DNA of 64,000 nucleotides from the NCBI GenBank assembly GCA_947625465.1, contig CANQOK010000003.1:1-64000 (forward strand), read 5' to 3'. The stretch comes from an uncultured Lachnospiraceae bacterium (GTDB lineage Bacteria > Bacillota > Clostridia > Lachnospirales > Lachnospiraceae). Every line of letters starts with the position of its first letter. Position 1 is the stretch's first letter. Positions 28,291-36,231 of the stretch are shown piece by piece. Position numbers and translations under genes: made by a program. Below the pieces are notes generated by a model, which had not been told where the DNA came from, made no database searches, and was given only the letters and a program-made list of their open reading frames with translations.

Positions 28291-29526
28291 TTATTCCTGC
28301 ACTTTGATCTGATGATAGCCCTTCTTGCCCTTCTTAATGACAATAGCTCCGTCTTCGTTCAGATCGGCTGTCGTGAACACCCGGGAGAAATCAGCTTCCT
28401 TCTCTCCGTTCACGGTAACGCCGCCCTGCGTAACCAGACGGCGGGCATCTGAACGGGTCGCGCACAGCTTCGTATCGGTTAACAGCGTGATCAGGTCGAT
28501 CCCCGCATCCAGCTGTCCGGCCGGGTAACAGGTCGTCGGCATATCATCTGTCTTACCGCCGCCCGCGAATAAAGCTCTGGCTGCTTCCTGCGCTTTTACC
28601 GCTTCCGCTTCTCCATGTACGATCTTTGTAATCTCATAAGCCAGAACTTCCTTGGCCTCATTGATTGCTGCGCCCTCCAGCGCGCCCAGACGGTGCACTT
28701 CCTCCATCGGCAGGAATGTAAGCAGCGCCAGACATTCCTCTACCTTCACATCTTCAATATTGCGCCAGTACTGGTAAAACTCGTAAGGAGAGGTCTTTTC
28801 CGGATCCAGCCATACGGCTCCCTTCATGGTCTTGCCCATCTTGATCCCCTCTGAGGTAGTGAGCAGCTTAAAGGTCAGTCCGTAAGCCGGTTTTCCTTCC
28901 TTGCGGCGAATCAGCTCCACGCCGCCGATAATGTTGGACCACTGGTCGTTGCCACCCATCTCCAGTACGCATCCGTGCTTCTTATATAACTTCCAGAAGT
29001 CATAGGACTGCATCAGCATATAATTAAACTCAAAAAAGGTAAGTCCTTTTTCCATCCGCTGCTTGTAGCACTCCGCCGTCAGCATCTTATTGACGGAAAA
29101 ATGAACTCCGATCTCCCGTAAAAATTCCACATAATTCAGATCCAATAGCCAGTCCGCATTGTTCTCGATAATGGCGCTGTCATCATCAAAAGTAATGAAC
29201 CGGGACAGCTGCTCATAAAACCGCTTCGCGTTGTGTGCAATAGTCTCCTGCGTCATCATCGTCCGCATATCGGACTTCCCGCTGGGATCTCCGATCATCG
29301 TCGTACCGCCGCCCAATAACGCAATAGGCCTGTGTCCGGCCCGCTGCATATGCATCATCGCCATGATCGTCAGGAAATGTCCCGCCGTCAGGCTGTCCGC
29401 CGTCGCATCAAACCCAATATAAAAGGTAACCTTCTCTTTCCCTAATAACGTCCGAATCTCTTCTTCATTGGTCGCCTGCTCAATAAAGCCACGCTCCACA
29501 AGGATGTCATAAACATTTCGCGACAT
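28291..29526 (-). CDS. tyrS: Tyrosine--tRNA ligase
   Basis: Charges tRNA-Tyr. This is a 411-residue class I synthetase. The N-terminal Rossmann core has [16 protein letters not shown] (a variant HIGH motif) and the KMSKS counterpart [12 protein letters not shown]-terminal S4-like RNA-binding domain ends the protein ([18 protein letters not shown]). I start at the ATG at 29526, which has AGGAGG eight bases upstream; the ATG six codons earlier lies before that site. Its promoter is at 29558-29586. Confidence 0.97.
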   Translation of the reverse strand: MSRNVYDILVERGFIEQATNEEEIRTLLGKEKVTFYIGFDATADSLTAGHFLTIMAMMHMQRAGHRPIALLGGGTTMIGDPSGKSDMRTMMTQETIAHNAKRFYEQLSRFITFDDDSAIIENNADWLLDLNYVEFLREIGVHFSVNKMLTAECYKQRMEKGLTFFEFNYMLMQSYDFWKLYKKHGCVLEMGGNDQWSNIIGGVELIRRKEGKPAYGLTFKLLTTSEGIKMGKTMKGAVWLDPEKTSPYEFYQYWRNIEDVKVEECLALLTFLPMEEVHRLGALEGAAINEAKEVLAYEITKIVHGEAEAVKAQEAARALFAGGGKTDDMPTTCYPAGQLDAGIDLITLLTDTKLCATRSDARRLVTQGGVTVNGEKEADFSRVFTTADLNEDGAIVIKKGKKGYHQIKVQE

Positions 29527-29557
29527 TGTATTTTCCTCCTTCATCCTACAACAGAAA

Positions 29558-29586
29558 ATTTTATCATATTTTCATCATTTTTTCAA
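29558..29586 (-). promoter_or_regulatory. Sigma-A promoter for tyrS-alaS
   Basis: TTGAAA (29586-29581), 17 bases, TAAAAT (29563-29558) on the minus strand, with TGA just before the -10. The predicted leader is only about 25 bases, which excludes a T-box riboswitch, the usual control of such genes in Firmicutes. Confidence 0.8.
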
Positions 29587-29615
29587 TATTTCTTGCCAAA
29601 TTCATTGGAACAATT

Positions 29616-31298
29616 TCACTGAATTGGGTTCCAGCTGCCAGTGGCCAGGAACGCCTCCGCCATTTTCTGCGCATCTGTCACAATGGAATCCTGATATCCC
29701 AGCATATCCAGAAGCCGGATCGCGTTTCTGGATGTAGCGCGCCCTGCATAGAGCCGATAGGAAAACCGGACTTCATGCGCGTCTACTTCTTCTTCAAAAT
29801 GATAATTACTGTAATACCGATTCAGGATATTGGTCAGTTCAATATCATGGGTTGCGGCGAAACAGGTCGTTTTCTGTTCGGCCAGTACCTTCAGAATACG
29901 AGAAGACGCCGCGATCCGCTCTACAGTATTGGTGCCCCGCAATACCTCGTCTACAAAACAGAGCACCTTTTTCCCCTGCGCGGCAGCGTCCAGGATCCGT
30001 TTTAAGGAACGGACTTCCACAATATAATAGCTTTCCTGATTCTCAAGGCTGTCCCGAAGCGCCATCGACGAATAAATATGATAAAAACCGGTTTCCAGCT
30101 GTTCGGCCAGACAGGTATGAATACTTTGTGCGAAAATCGCGTTCAGCGCCACCGTTTTTAAGAAGGTGGACTTTCCGGACGCATTGGAGCCGGTCAGCAG
30201 CACATCCGTCTCATCCGGCATGGAATTCGTTACCGGATCTGCAAGCAGCGGGTGATAGATGTCCGTAAAGGCAATGCCTGTCCCTTCCCGAAATACCGGG
30301 CTGCAGTATACAGGCAGAGAAAGCCGGTAAGCGGCAGCCGAACGCATGGCGTCCAACAGGCCCACCAGTTCATAAAGCTGAAGCACCTGCGGCATCCGAT
30401 CCTGCACCACCGACAGCATCTGATTGAATTTGATCAGATCCAGGTGGGTAAACATCCGGACATAATCCATCACTACCTCCGCAATACTGCCGTTCATCCG
30501 ATTGCCTTCGATAAATCCGACGCCTCTGACCAGCGGCTTCAGTTGATCCGCAAGGCTTTGCAGCTGTTCGGTATAAGGCTTTAAAGCCGTACAGTCAAGC
30601 TGTCCCATCAGTTTTGCAGTGCGGATCAGATTCACCAGATAGCGAAAACAGGTCAGATACGGATCGTTCTTGGCCTTCTCGCCAAAATAACTGAAAACAT
30701 TCAGCAGTATTACAGCGATCAGGCACATGATCCCGACCGGCGGCGTAATGATCAGCAGCGCAAGAGACGCGATCGCCGCCGCAAAAGAAAACCAGTGTTT
30801 GAGATTCCCGCGCTGCTTTAACGCCTGCAGGTTTACGATCACCTGATACAGAGAAATATTTTTCGCGCGTCCCAATTCGATCAAAAGCCGTCCGGTCTCC
30901 CATGCCGAAGAAGAATCCTGCAGCAGGGCGGCAATGATGCTTTCCCGCTCCTGCAGCACATCCGCTTTTAAAACCGGATACCGAAGCAGCCGGTAGAGAT
31001 ATTCTTCGCCCGCAGAAGATTCCGTGTAATTGATCCGTTCAAATATCCGGTCCATTTCCAGGTCATTCCAGGTAATATCGTCAATCTCTGTTTCCGATTC
31101 GTTTTTTTCTTTCAGATTACTGTAAGAAGCGATCCGTTCCAATTCTTCTTTTGTATATTTTCGCTCCGGGATTCCGCCCCACATGCGTTCGAGATGTTCC
31201 CGAAGCGCAGCCTTCCGTTTTCTCCGGTCCACGACCGTCTGCCAGCCGAATAAAATTACTACCGCCGCGGCGATCAGCAGCCAAACCCAAACTTCCAT
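29616..31298 (-). CDS. Membrane-bound MutS-like ATPase
   Basis: A 560-residue protein with a MutS-type ATPase at the C-terminus but no mismatch-recognition domain. A membrane segment opens the protein (about 4-22), a hydrophobic hairpin follows (168-206), then a helical clamp-like region, and the ATPase with Walker A GSNASGKST (370-378), Walker B VLCFVDEVLRGTN (about 445-457) and the ATHD switch near 482. This is the architecture of MutS-related membrane proteins of unknown role; it is neither MutS1 nor MutS2 (no Smr domain). It lies between the toxin-antitoxin genes and tyrS. Confidence 0.85.
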   Translation of the reverse strand: MEVWVWLLIAAAVVILFGWQTVVDRRKRKAALREHLERMWGGIPERKYTKEELERIASYSNLKEKNESETEIDDITWNDLEMDRIFERINYTESSAGEEYLYRLLRYPVLKADVLQERESIIAALLQDSSSAWETGRLLIELGRAKNISLYQVIVNLQALKQRGNLKHWFSFAAAIASLALLIITPPVGIMCLIAVILLNVFSYFGEKAKNDPYLTCFRYLVNLIRTAKLMGQLDCTALKPYTEQLQSLADQLKPLVRGVGFIEGNRMNGSIAEVVMDYVRMFTHLDLIKFNQMLSVVQDRMPQVLQLYELVGLLDAMRSAAAYRLSLPVYCSPVFREGTGIAFTDIYHPLLADPVTNSMPDETDVLLTGSNASGKSTFLKTVALNAIFAQSIHTCLAEQLETGFYHIYSSMALRDSLENQESYYIVEVRSLKRILDAAAQGKKVLCFVDEVLRGTNTVERIAASSRILKVLAEQKTTCFAATHDIELTNILNRYYSNYHFEEEVDAHEVRFSYRLYAGRATSRNAIRLLDMLGYQDSIVTDAQKMAEAFLATGSWNPIQ

Positions 31299-31340
31299 AA
31301 ATCCATTCCTCTTATCTTTCCTGGTATTAATTTTGATGTT

Positions 31341-32369
31341 TTATATCTGCAGGCTTTCCGCATATTTAAACGAAATCACGTCTCTTGGTGCTGTCTCAAT
31401 ATATGCCTGTTCTTTATGCATAAAATTAACAATTTCATTCTTATTCATTTTGCCAAGTTTTTCAATTACCGCATCTAATATATTTTTATCATCAACTGTA
31501 AGAAACGGGAATGTAATTTCACCTTTTAATGAAAAATGATAGGCGTTTGTTTCTCCCATATCCACTTCTTCACAAGGTACATCTTTTAGATCAATGATAG
31601 AATTATGCCCTATGGGAACTGCACCCATCGGCAATGCCTGGTATACTAAACCGGTTATCGCAAATCCTCTAAGTTTATATGATAAAGCGTCTGCATACCA
31701 CATAAGCTTCATAAGTTTCACCTTATAAAGAGCAGTAATTTTTGCAGATGATGCAAAATATCGAATCACATCTACCACTTTATCTAAGGATAAATTTGTA
31801 TTTCCATGAAAAAGTTGATTTCTCTGAAATCTCGCGTAATGAGCTTCAATCGCCTTTCTCAGGTAGGCGTCCTGGTCTTTGTCGAACAAAGCTGTAGCTG
31901 CAGCCAAATATTTTTGAAAAGATTCTGCGGGCAGATTTTCCCTGGAATCATTTAGCAATAACAAAAACCACTCCGGATCCTGATCTATCTTTTTCAAGAT
32001 TGTATCATGTGCTTTATCCTGTACCTGATGGCTTTCATATCTGGTAATGGTTTTTCTGCCCCAGCCAAGCAAAATACAAAGATCACTTTGGCTAATCCTA
32101 AATTTAGCGCGAATAGCGCTTATATCACTTGATGTCAAAAGCTTTTCTGATTTTCTGTAAGCATCCTTGAGACGTATATCGTTTTCCTGTATCTGTTGTT
32201 CATCCATATACAGCTCTTCTGCCATATCACAATAGAAATAAGACGCTTCGTAAGTAATCTTTTTATTTTTAAAGGTTGTTTCTTCTTTTACAAGAACCGT
32301 TTTCACCTCATGCTCTTCCATACAGCATGTGCATAAACGCTTTTCACTTTTTATGATTTTCAGATCCAT
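31341..32369 (-). CDS. Antitoxin: MqsA-like zinc-finger/HTH fused to a Panacea (DUF4065) domain
   Basis: A 342-residue predicted antitoxin in three parts. Residues 1-60 resemble the MqsA/YgiT zinc finger: C13-x2-C16 and C47 are present, but the fourth cysteine is missing. Residues 82-125 form an XRE-type helix-turn-helix with the MqsA-family signature LLGWGRKTITRYESHQVQDKAHD. Residues 190-325 match the Panacea/SocA-like domain (KVKLMKLMWYADAL, ITGLVYQALPMGAVP), known as a neutralising domain in PanAT systems. A strong AGGAGG site precedes the ATG. It starts 11 bases after the MqsR-like toxin gene. It probably binds the toxin and represses the operon. Confidence 0.8.
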   Translation of the reverse strand: MDLKIIKSEKRLCTCCMEEHEVKTVLVKEETTFKNKKITYEASYFYCDMAEELYMDEQQIQENDIRLKDAYRKSEKLLTSSDISAIRAKFRISQSDLCILLGWGRKTITRYESHQVQDKAHDTILKKIDQDPEWFLLLLNDSRENLPAESFQKYLAAATALFDKDQDAYLRKAIEAHYARFQRNQLFHGNTNLSLDKVVDVIRYFASSAKITALYKVKLMKLMWYADALSYKLRGFAITGLVYQALPMGAVPIGHNSIIDLKDVPCEEVDMGETNAYHFSLKGEITFPFLTVDDKNILDAVIEKLGKMNKNEIVNFMHKEQAYIETAPRDVISFKYAESLQI

Positions 32370-32380
32370 GAAAACACCTC

Positions 32381-32821
32381 CTAATTCTTTCTATACGGAA
32401 ACATCTCCGGTGAAAATGGCTTCTCTGCAAAATGAAAAGACATTATAAACGTCGTTGTATTGCCATACGATCCAAGAAGCTCTACCCTTATTTTAATATA
32501 TACATCATCTTTAGCATTATATACTTTTCCAAATTCTCTCATTTCACTTCTCTTTATAAATCGTAAATCCTTAACTGTCCGCATATAGTTTTCCACTGAA
32601 AGCGTTAGTAATTCTCTTTTTAACGCATCTACCGGATTTTCATCAGGAAATAATGTATCTACGGTATATTGATTCGTGTATTTTTCATTTCTATTTTCAT
32701 CAACAAGCCTTTTGGCCTGAAAATCTATTTTTGCTCCATTGTTAAGTGCGTACTTTAAATCTTGTATATATGCTTTGACTTCTAATTCACTTTCAATTCG
32801 TGTTTTTACCTCATTGGTCAA
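32381..32821 (-). CDS. Predicted MqsR-like toxin
   Basis: About 146 residues. The N-terminal half has a helix (VKAYIQDLKYALNNGAKIDF) like the opening of MqsR. The C-terminal half matches the MqsR strand order: LLTLSVENYMRTVKD, the strand DDVYIKIRVELL, and the ending FIMSFHFAEKPF, close to the SFHKQAHP ending of Firmicute MqsR proteins. MqsR is a ribosome-independent mRNA interferase, so RNA cleavage is the likely activity; this is inference. I choose the TTG start at 32821, because AAGGAG lies eight bases before it; the ATG at 32848 lies inside the palindromic operator and has no ribosome-binding site. The gene precedes its antitoxin, as in mqsRA. Confidence 0.7.
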   Translation of the reverse strand: MTNEVKTRIESELEVKAYIQDLKYALNNGAKIDFQAKRLVDENRNEKYTNQYTVDTLFPDENPVDALKRELLTLSVENYMRTVKDLRFIKRSEMREFGKVYNAKDDVYIKIRVELLGSYGNTTTFIMSFHFAEKPFSPEMFPYRKN

Positions 32822-32840
32822 CGCAGCATCTCCTTGCTTT

Positions 32841-32856
32841 GGTATCATTTGATACC
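32841..32856 (-). promoter_or_regulatory. Palindromic operator of the toxin-antitoxin operon
   Basis: GGTATCA-AA-TGATACC is a perfect 7-bp inverted repeat with a 2-base centre. It begins three bases downstream of the -10 box of the proximal promoter and so covers the transcription start. This is the expected place for an autorepressor operator; the antitoxin carries a helix-turn-helix that could bind it. Confidence 0.7.
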
Positions 32857-32859
32857 TGT

Positions 32860-32888
32860 ATTTTAAGCTTATTTTTCCTTTTTGTCAA
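32860..32888 (-). promoter_or_regulatory. Proximal sigma-A promoter of the toxin-antitoxin operon
   Basis: TTGACA (32888-32883), 17 bases, TAAAAT (32865-32860) on the minus strand. The predicted start near 32853 falls inside the palindrome and about 30 bases before the TTG start of the toxin gene. Confidence 0.8.
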
Positions 32889-32895
32889 GTAAAAT

Positions 32896-32924
32896 ATCAT
32901 ATATAAAAACCACCGTTCCGTCAA
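32896..32924 (-). promoter_or_regulatory. Distal sigma-A promoter of the toxin-antitoxin operon
   Basis: TTGACG (32924-32919), 17 bases, TATGAT (32901-32896) on the minus strand. It lies 36 bases upstream of the proximal promoter, giving the module two tandem start sites, only one of which overlaps the operator. Confidence 0.6.
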
Positions 32925-32965
32925 TTATTCCATCCTACAGAAAGACCGCGATCTTTTCCCAAAGA

Positions 32966-32996
32966 CAAAAACGGCATAGCCGCAAGGCTACGCCGT
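32966..32996 (-). terminator. Rho-independent terminator after spoIVA
   Basis: On the minus strand ACGGCGTAGCC (32996-32986), TTGC and GGCTATGCCGT (32981-32971) form an 11-bp stem with one G-T wobble, followed by TTTTT. It separates spoIVA from the toxin-antitoxin module. Confidence 0.9.
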
Positions 32997-33019
32997 AAAA
33001 AACTCAAACCAACAGATTG

Positions 33020-34501
33020 TCATAAAATAATACAGATCACGCCGCGGCTGCTCTCGTTGGTAATCTTCTGCAGAGTGTCCTTCATTTTGGACTGCGTTGC
33101 TTCCGACAGGCGGGTTACTTTTGTCTGAATGCCTTCTTCCACGATCTGGGAAATAGACTTTCCGAAAATATTGGTATCCCAGATTCCGGTTTCACTTTCC
33201 TGCGCATTGTTTTTGATAAAGGTGATCATATCCTCCGCCTGTTCTTCCGTTCCGACGATCGGCGCGATCTCCGTCATGATATCGGTCTGGATCAAATGAA
33301 TAGACGGGGCGATCGCCTTGATCTTAATGCCGAATTTATTTCCGCTTTTGATCATTTCCGGTTCTTCCAGCGTAATTTCTTTCTGCGGCGGCGTCACGAT
33401 CCCATATCCTTTGGTTTTTACCGCTTCCATTGCCTGTTCCACTTTAGAATAGGTGTTTCGGGTGGCTGCCATATCCTTGATCATCTGGATCAGCTGATAT
33501 TCCCCATTGATGGGCAGACCGGTAATCTCACTTAAAATCTGATAATAATACTTATTCTTGATCTGAAAACTTATTTTTACCACGCCGTCCGAAAGATTTT
33601 TTTCTTTGATATCCATTTCGTGGATATAAGCGTTTTCCGCGCACGGAAGAGTCTGCACATCTTTCATTCTGGTACAGGTTTCCATGGTTTTTCGCGCCAT
33701 ATCCAACGCTTCGGCTTTCATCGGATGCGTGACCGGCAGCATTTCCATCCACTTCGGCGTGTGGAATTCCACTCTGGAAACCGGGAATTCCGACAGTACC
33801 ATCCGCATGATCTCGGTAATATCCTCTTTTTTCAGCTGTTCACAGTTGACTGCGCAGACACTGACGCCATACTGATTCTGCAGGGCCTGCGCAAGCTGTC
33901 CGGTTTCCTGCGCGTAAGGCTTTGCTGAATTCAATACGATGGCAAACGGTTTTCCAAGCTGTTTCAATTCATTGATCGTCTGTTCTTCCGCTTTTATGTA
34001 TCCTTCCCTGGGAATTTCCCCGAAAGAAGCGTCCGTGGTAACCACGATCCCAATGGTGGCATGCTCCGTGATCACTTTTCTGGTACCGATCTCAGCCGCT
34101 TTGGTAAAAGGAATCTCATAGTCAAACCACGGGGTTTTTACCATGCGTTCCTCTCCGTTTTCTTCATGCCCGGCAGCCCCGTCCACCATATATCCCACAC
34201 AGTCAATGAGCCGGACGGATACCTCCATATCCTTTGCCAGCCGAATGGCGGCGGCGTCTTTTGGAATAAATTTCGGTTCTGTCGTCATAATGGTTTTCCC
34301 GGCGGCAGACTGCGGCATTTCATCTCGGGTACGTTCTTTTGCCGGTTCGTCCGTCATATTCGGCAGCACCAGCATATCCATAAATCGTTTAATAAAAGTG
34401 GATTTTCCGGTGCGCACCGGGCCAACTACGCCGATATAGATTTCTCCGTTTGTCCGAGCTTTCATATCCTGATATACGTAGAATTGGTTTTTCGATTCCA
34501 T
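33020..34501 (-). CDS. spoIVA: Stage IV sporulation protein A (coat morphogenetic ATPase)
   Basis: A 493-residue ATPase that polymerises on the outer forespore surface and forms the base layer of the spore coat. The N-terminal P-loop is GPVRTGKST (27-35), followed by the TEPKFIPKDAA and VRLIDCVGYMVDGAAGHEE stretches. The C-terminal end GVICIIL is the conserved tail needed for forespore targeting in B. subtilis. The start has AAGGGG seven bases upstream, which lies in the right arm of an inverted repeat. A sigma-E-like promoter is present at 34531-34559. It follows cls and ends with its own terminator. Confidence 0.98.
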   Translation of the reverse strand: MESKNQFYVYQDMKARTNGEIYIGVVGPVRTGKSTFIKRFMDMLVLPNMTDEPAKERTRDEMPQSAAGKTIMTTEPKFIPKDAAAIRLAKDMEVSVRLIDCVGYMVDGAAGHEENGEERMVKTPWFDYEIPFTKAAEIGTRKVITEHATIGIVVTTDASFGEIPREGYIKAEEQTINELKQLGKPFAIVLNSAKPYAQETGQLAQALQNQYGVSVCAVNCEQLKKEDITEIMRMVLSEFPVSRVEFHTPKWMEMLPVTHPMKAEALDMARKTMETCTRMKDVQTLPCAENAYIHEMDIKEKNLSDGVVKISFQIKNKYYYQILSEITGLPINGEYQLIQMIKDMAATRNTYSKVEQAMEAVKTKGYGIVTPPQKEITLEEPEMIKSGNKFGIKIKAIAPSIHLIQTDIMTEIAPIVGTEEQAEDMITFIKNNAQESETGIWDTNIFGKSISQIVEEGIQTKVTRLSEATQSKMKDTLQKITNESSRGVICIIL

Positions 34502-34508
34502 AATTTTA

Positions 34509-34545
34509 CCCCTTCCATATGTACTGCTACATCATATGCAAGGGG
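34509..34545 (-). promoter_or_regulatory. Inverted repeat covering the spoIVA ribosome-binding site
   Basis: On the minus strand CCCCTTGCATATG (34545-34533) and CATATGGAAGGGG (34521-34509) are inverted repeats with one central mismatch and an 11-base loop. The right arm contains the AAGGGG ribosome-binding site of spoIVA. The left arm overlaps the -10 box of the sigma-E-like promoter, so only RNA entering from upstream would contain both arms. Confidence 0.65.
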
Positions 34546-34559
34546 CAAAAGAAATATGT
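34531..34559 (-). promoter_or_regulatory. Sigma-E-like promoter for spoIVA
   Basis: ACATATT (34559-34553), 14 bases, CATATGAT (34538-34531) on the minus strand, against the sigma-E consensus KMATATT-N13/15-CATACAMT (6 of 7 and 6 of 8 matches). spoIVA is a sigma-E gene in B. subtilis, which supports the call. The predicted start near 34524 lies in the loop of the inverted repeat. Confidence 0.6.
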
Positions 34560-34588
34560 TTCGGTTTATTTTTTTATTGCTTAGCAAG

Positions 34589-36202
34589 TTACATCAACGG
34601 TGCCAGCAGGCGCAGACATTTGCCCGCGAACCGGGAGATCCATTTCTGCCGGGCGCAGTCTTCCAGCGTAATTTCCTGACACTGTGTCCTGGTATCCTGA
34701 AAATCCGCTTCGATTTTGGGAATTTCCGAACACTGGAACAGGTAGGCCGCACACTCAAAATGCAGATACAAACTCCGAAAATCCAGATTGATCGTTCCGA
34801 CTACCGCTTTATCGTCATCTGCCACAAATACTTTGGCGTGAACAAATCCCGGCATGAATTCATAGATATGGATCCCTGCCTGAATCAGATCTTTATAATA
34901 GGTCTTAGCCAACAGATAGGTATAGCGTTTATCCGGAATATGCGGCAGAATGATAGAGACCTCTACGCCCCGCTTTGCCGCGAACTGCAGCGTCTGCATC
35001 ATTTCATAATCCAGCACCAGATAGGGCGTCATAATATGCACATACCGTCTGGCGTTCTGAATGATCTGCAGATAAACCCGTTCGCCCACCGTTTCATTAT
35101 CAAACGGAGAATCGCCGTATCCCATGACAAACCCGTCCGCGTGCTGAGGCCGTGACGCCACAGGCCGCAGATAATATTCATAGCGGTCTTTTCTATGCTC
35201 AAAAATATTCCACATCTGCAGAAACATCAGGGTAAAGCTGCGCACCGCGTCGCCTTCCAGCATTACCGCCGTATCTTTCCAATATCCGAAGCGTTCTACC
35301 CGATTGATATATTCATCGGCCAGATTGACGCCGCCGGTAAATGCGACTCTCCCGTCGATAACCGCAATCTTTCTGTGATCCCGGCTGTTCTGCCGGGTGG
35401 AGACTGCCGGATGAACCTTGGAAAAGACCTTTGTCTGGATTCCCTTTGCCTTGAGCTTTGCCTGATAATTGTAAGGCAGCTTCATCAGTGCGCAGGAACC
35501 GTCATACATAAAACGAACCTCCACACCCTGTGCCACCTTTTCCTCCAGAATCGAGAGAACGGTATTCCACATTTCCCCCTCTTCTACAATGAAGTATTCC
35601 ATAAAAATAAAGGTTTCCGCCTTTTTCAGTTCTTCAAGCAGATGCTCATATTTATCCATTCCGGTCGGAAAATATGTGACGGCCGTATTCATATCGATGG
35701 GATAGCCGCCGTATTCTTCCACATAGCGCGCCAGACCGGCCACATCCTGGTCGGCCCATTCCAGTCTGTCATAAACTTCTTTTTTTGTCCGCAGCAGCGG
35801 CGCGGTTTCCCGGATCGTTCTGGCAAGTCCCCTCTGGATCGGACGGCTTCCCAGATTCGCCTGTACGAAAATATAAAAGATCGCGCCGAATACCGGCAGC
35901 GATAAGATCGGAATGATCCACGCCAGCATATACATGGGATTATCATATTTATTCAGGATATGAATGACCAGTAAGATACTGAGCAATACAAAAGCAAAAT
36001 AGAGATATACAAAATACGCACTCAGCCAGAGGATAAAAGACACCAGGAGAAACGCCTGAACGGCGAGCATTAACAGCACAATTCCAAAACGACTGAAGAC
36101 AATGGAAAAAAATCCCTTTTTTCCTTTTTTGACTCCCTTTTCTACCGTACTGGTTACTTTTGCTTTTACATGACTTACATTGTTTTTCAAATTATCCTGC
36201 AT
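34589..36202 (-). CDS. cls: Cardiolipin synthase
   Basis: Makes cardiolipin from two phosphatidylglycerol molecules in the membrane. The protein of about 537 residues has a basic N-terminus, three to four hydrophobic segments within the first 130 residues, and two phospholipase D HKD motifs: HRKIAVIDG followed by FTGGVNL, and HAKVFVADD followed by VGTINLDFRS. I use the ATG at 36202 with GGAG six bases upstream; the ATG four codons earlier is possible. It lies 30 bases after gpsA, so glycerol-phosphate supply and phospholipid synthesis are encoded together. Its stop is 88 bases before spoIVA, with no clear terminator between. Confidence 0.95.
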   Translation of the reverse strand: MQDNLKNNVSHVKAKVTSTVEKGVKKGKKGFFSIVFSRFGIVLLMLAVQAFLLVSFILWLSAYFVYLYFAFVLLSILLVIHILNKYDNPMYMLAWIIPILSLPVFGAIFYIFVQANLGSRPIQRGLARTIRETAPLLRTKKEVYDRLEWADQDVAGLARYVEEYGGYPIDMNTAVTYFPTGMDKYEHLLEELKKAETFIFMEYFIVEEGEMWNTVLSILEEKVAQGVEVRFMYDGSCALMKLPYNYQAKLKAKGIQTKVFSKVHPAVSTRQNSRDHRKIAVIDGRVAFTGGVNLADEYINRVERFGYWKDTAVMLEGDAVRSFTLMFLQMWNIFEHRKDRYEYYLRPVASRPQHADGFVMGYGDSPFDNETVGERVYLQIIQNARRYVHIMTPYLVLDYEMMQTLQFAAKRGVEVSIILPHIPDKRYTYLLAKTYYKDLIQAGIHIYEFMPGFVHAKVFVADDDKAVVGTINLDFRSLYLHFECAAYLFQCSEIPKIEADFQDTRTQCQEITLEDCARQKWISRFAGKCLRLLAPLM

Positions 36203-36231
36203 ATTCTTCTCCATTCATATCCGGCAATTTC

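Noticed and set aside
29527..29615. T-box riboswitch for tyrS-alaS
   Set aside because: The space between the promoter and the start is only about 30 bases, with no AGTA loop, T-box sequence or terminator.
34061..35155. A 364-codon open frame on the plus strand
   Set aside because: It is the antisense of spoIVA and cls, has no ribosome-binding site or recognisable domain, and its composition (His/Arg/Phe-rich) is that of a shadow frame.
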